64,000 bases of DNA from an uncultured Pelagibacteraceae bacterium (GTDB taxonomy: Bacteria; Pseudomonadota; Alphaproteobacteria; Pelagibacterales; Pelagibacteraceae), in contig CACMMN010000004.1 of the NCBI GenBank assembly GCA_902614905.1, forward strand, positions 1 through 64,000. Reading direction: 5' to 3'. The notes below the pieces were generated by a model. That model saw only the letters and a list, made by a program, of their open reading frames with translations. It made no database searches and had not been told where the DNA came from. How positions within the stretch are numbered: position 1 is the first letter of the stretch; each line of letters starts with the position of its first letter. Positions 63,501-64,000 of the stretch are shown here, piece by piece. The position numbers were made by a program, and so were the translations under genes.

Positions 63501-63927
63501 AACACAAAAAGGAACATCATATGCAATTATAAAATTTTCAGATTTGGGTAGTGTGTTTGAGCTTTTTGTTTTTTCTGATATCTTTGAATTAAATAGAGAG
63601 AATATAAAAGAAGGCAAGTCAGTAATAATAACCCTTTTTAAAAATTTTAATGATACTGAACAAAGAATAAGAGTTAATGTAAAAAAAATCATACCTTTAG
63701 ATGAAATTATTAATAAACCAATCAATTACTTAAAAATTAAAATATCAAAACTTGAAGAATTAGAGTTATTGTCAAAAATTTTAATTAATCAAGGAAATGT
63801 AGAGGTTGAGTTTGAGATGACAGATAAAGACAAAATATACAGACTTAAATTAAAAAAAAAACGATTTGTTGATAAAAACCTTTTAAATTCTATTAAAAAT
63901 CAAGGTATTTTAGCTACAATTTACTAA
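60535..63927 (+). CDS. dnaE: DNA polymerase III alpha subunit
   Basis: This 1130-aa replicative polymerase has an N-terminal PHP domain ([18 protein letters not shown]), the palm with the first two catalytic acids in [14 protein letters not shown] (near residue 400), [28 protein letters not shown] with the third acid (near 555), [14 protein letters not shown], the finger helix segment [35 protein letters not shown] near 690, and a C-terminal OB fold. It starts 26 bp inside lolD. Length is normal. It ends a run of conserved, overlapping genes that began at nuoA. Confidence 0.97.
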   Translation: [1130 protein letters not shown]

Positions 63928-64000
63928 TAAATTACTTGCCTTTGATTAATAAAATTAATAAAAAATCGAAAAAAACTCACACAGTTAGTGGTTAAAAACC
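63928..64000. other. Spacer after dnaE, no supported gene
   Basis: The last 73 bases are AT-rich and hold no open frame of note. An unusually mixed-base stretch, ACTCACACAGTTAGTGG, occurs near the end and may belong to the leader of the next operon (in many alphaproteobacteria rpsB follows dnaE). The window ends before this can be tested. Confidence 0.4.

Noticed and set aside
63950-64000. rpsB leader RNA at the window end
   Set aside because: The gene order would suit it, but the sequence stops before any ORF or diagnostic structure can be seen.
1-64000. CRISPR array, transposon, prophage or integrated island
   Set aside because: No repeat-spacer arrays, transposases, integrases or long terminal repeats seen; codon and base use look uniform throughout.

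Overview
The window is very AT-rich, has almost no spacer between genes, and contains many ATGA or TAATG stop/start overlaps. Gene content and order (tig-clpP-clpX-lon; nuoA-N followed by birA-coaX-rnj-DUF1467-proS-lolC-lolD-dnaE) are alphaproteobacterial. Together with aprMBA, suyAB, xsc and a TRAP transporter, this points to a streamlined marine SAR11 (Pelagibacter-type) chromosome. I see no insertion sequence, prophage, integrase, CRISPR array or rRNA operon.

Region 1 (1-11811) is housekeeping and small conserved genes: the 5' part of a Bcp-type peroxiredoxin, CutA, a glycosyltransferase-like protein, a rhodanese, an HCCA-isomerase-like protein, an ABA4-like membrane protein, RecX, CysQ, a DUF3553 protein, MnmA, MetC and an MFS permease. 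A three-gene chorismate-to-p-aminobenzoate set (pabB, pabA/trpG, pabC) and a HIT protein follow.

Region 2 (11856-27866) is the most distinctive part and reads as a sulfonate and sulfite dissimilation island. It holds AprM-AprB-AprA (sulfite/APS oxidoreduction), an unrecognised 116-aa protein, a 49-aa membrane smORF, a TauE/SafE exporter, SuyBA (sulfolactate sulfo-lyase) and Xsc (sulfoacetaldehyde acetyltransferase). A five-gene overlapping minus-strand operon ends, at its promoter-proximal side, in a GMC flavin dehydrogenase, and a TRAP transporter (dctPQM) is divergent from it. I infer that the GMC enzyme and TRAP system could supply sulfoacetaldehyde from isethionate. A perfect CTTGTA-N4-TACAAG palindrome lies between them, and a strong hairpin terminator separates dctP from dctQM.

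Region 3 (27891-33947) carries an NCS1 permease, an SDR, small envelope proteins, a DUF3047 protein, YbgC, a family 5 uracil-DNA glycosylase, a histidine phosphatase, a GT2 glycosyltransferase and a DUF1289 protein.

Region 4 (33984-40203) holds tRNA-Leu(TAG) seven bases before tig, then clpP, clpX, lon, tRNA-Val(TAC) and tRNA-Asp(GTC). Region 5 (40308-63927) holds the complete 14-gene respiratory complex I operon, followed without a break by birA, coaX, rnj, a DUF1467 gene, proS, the LolCD lipoprotein-release transporter and dnaE. The last 73 bases hold no gene that I can support.
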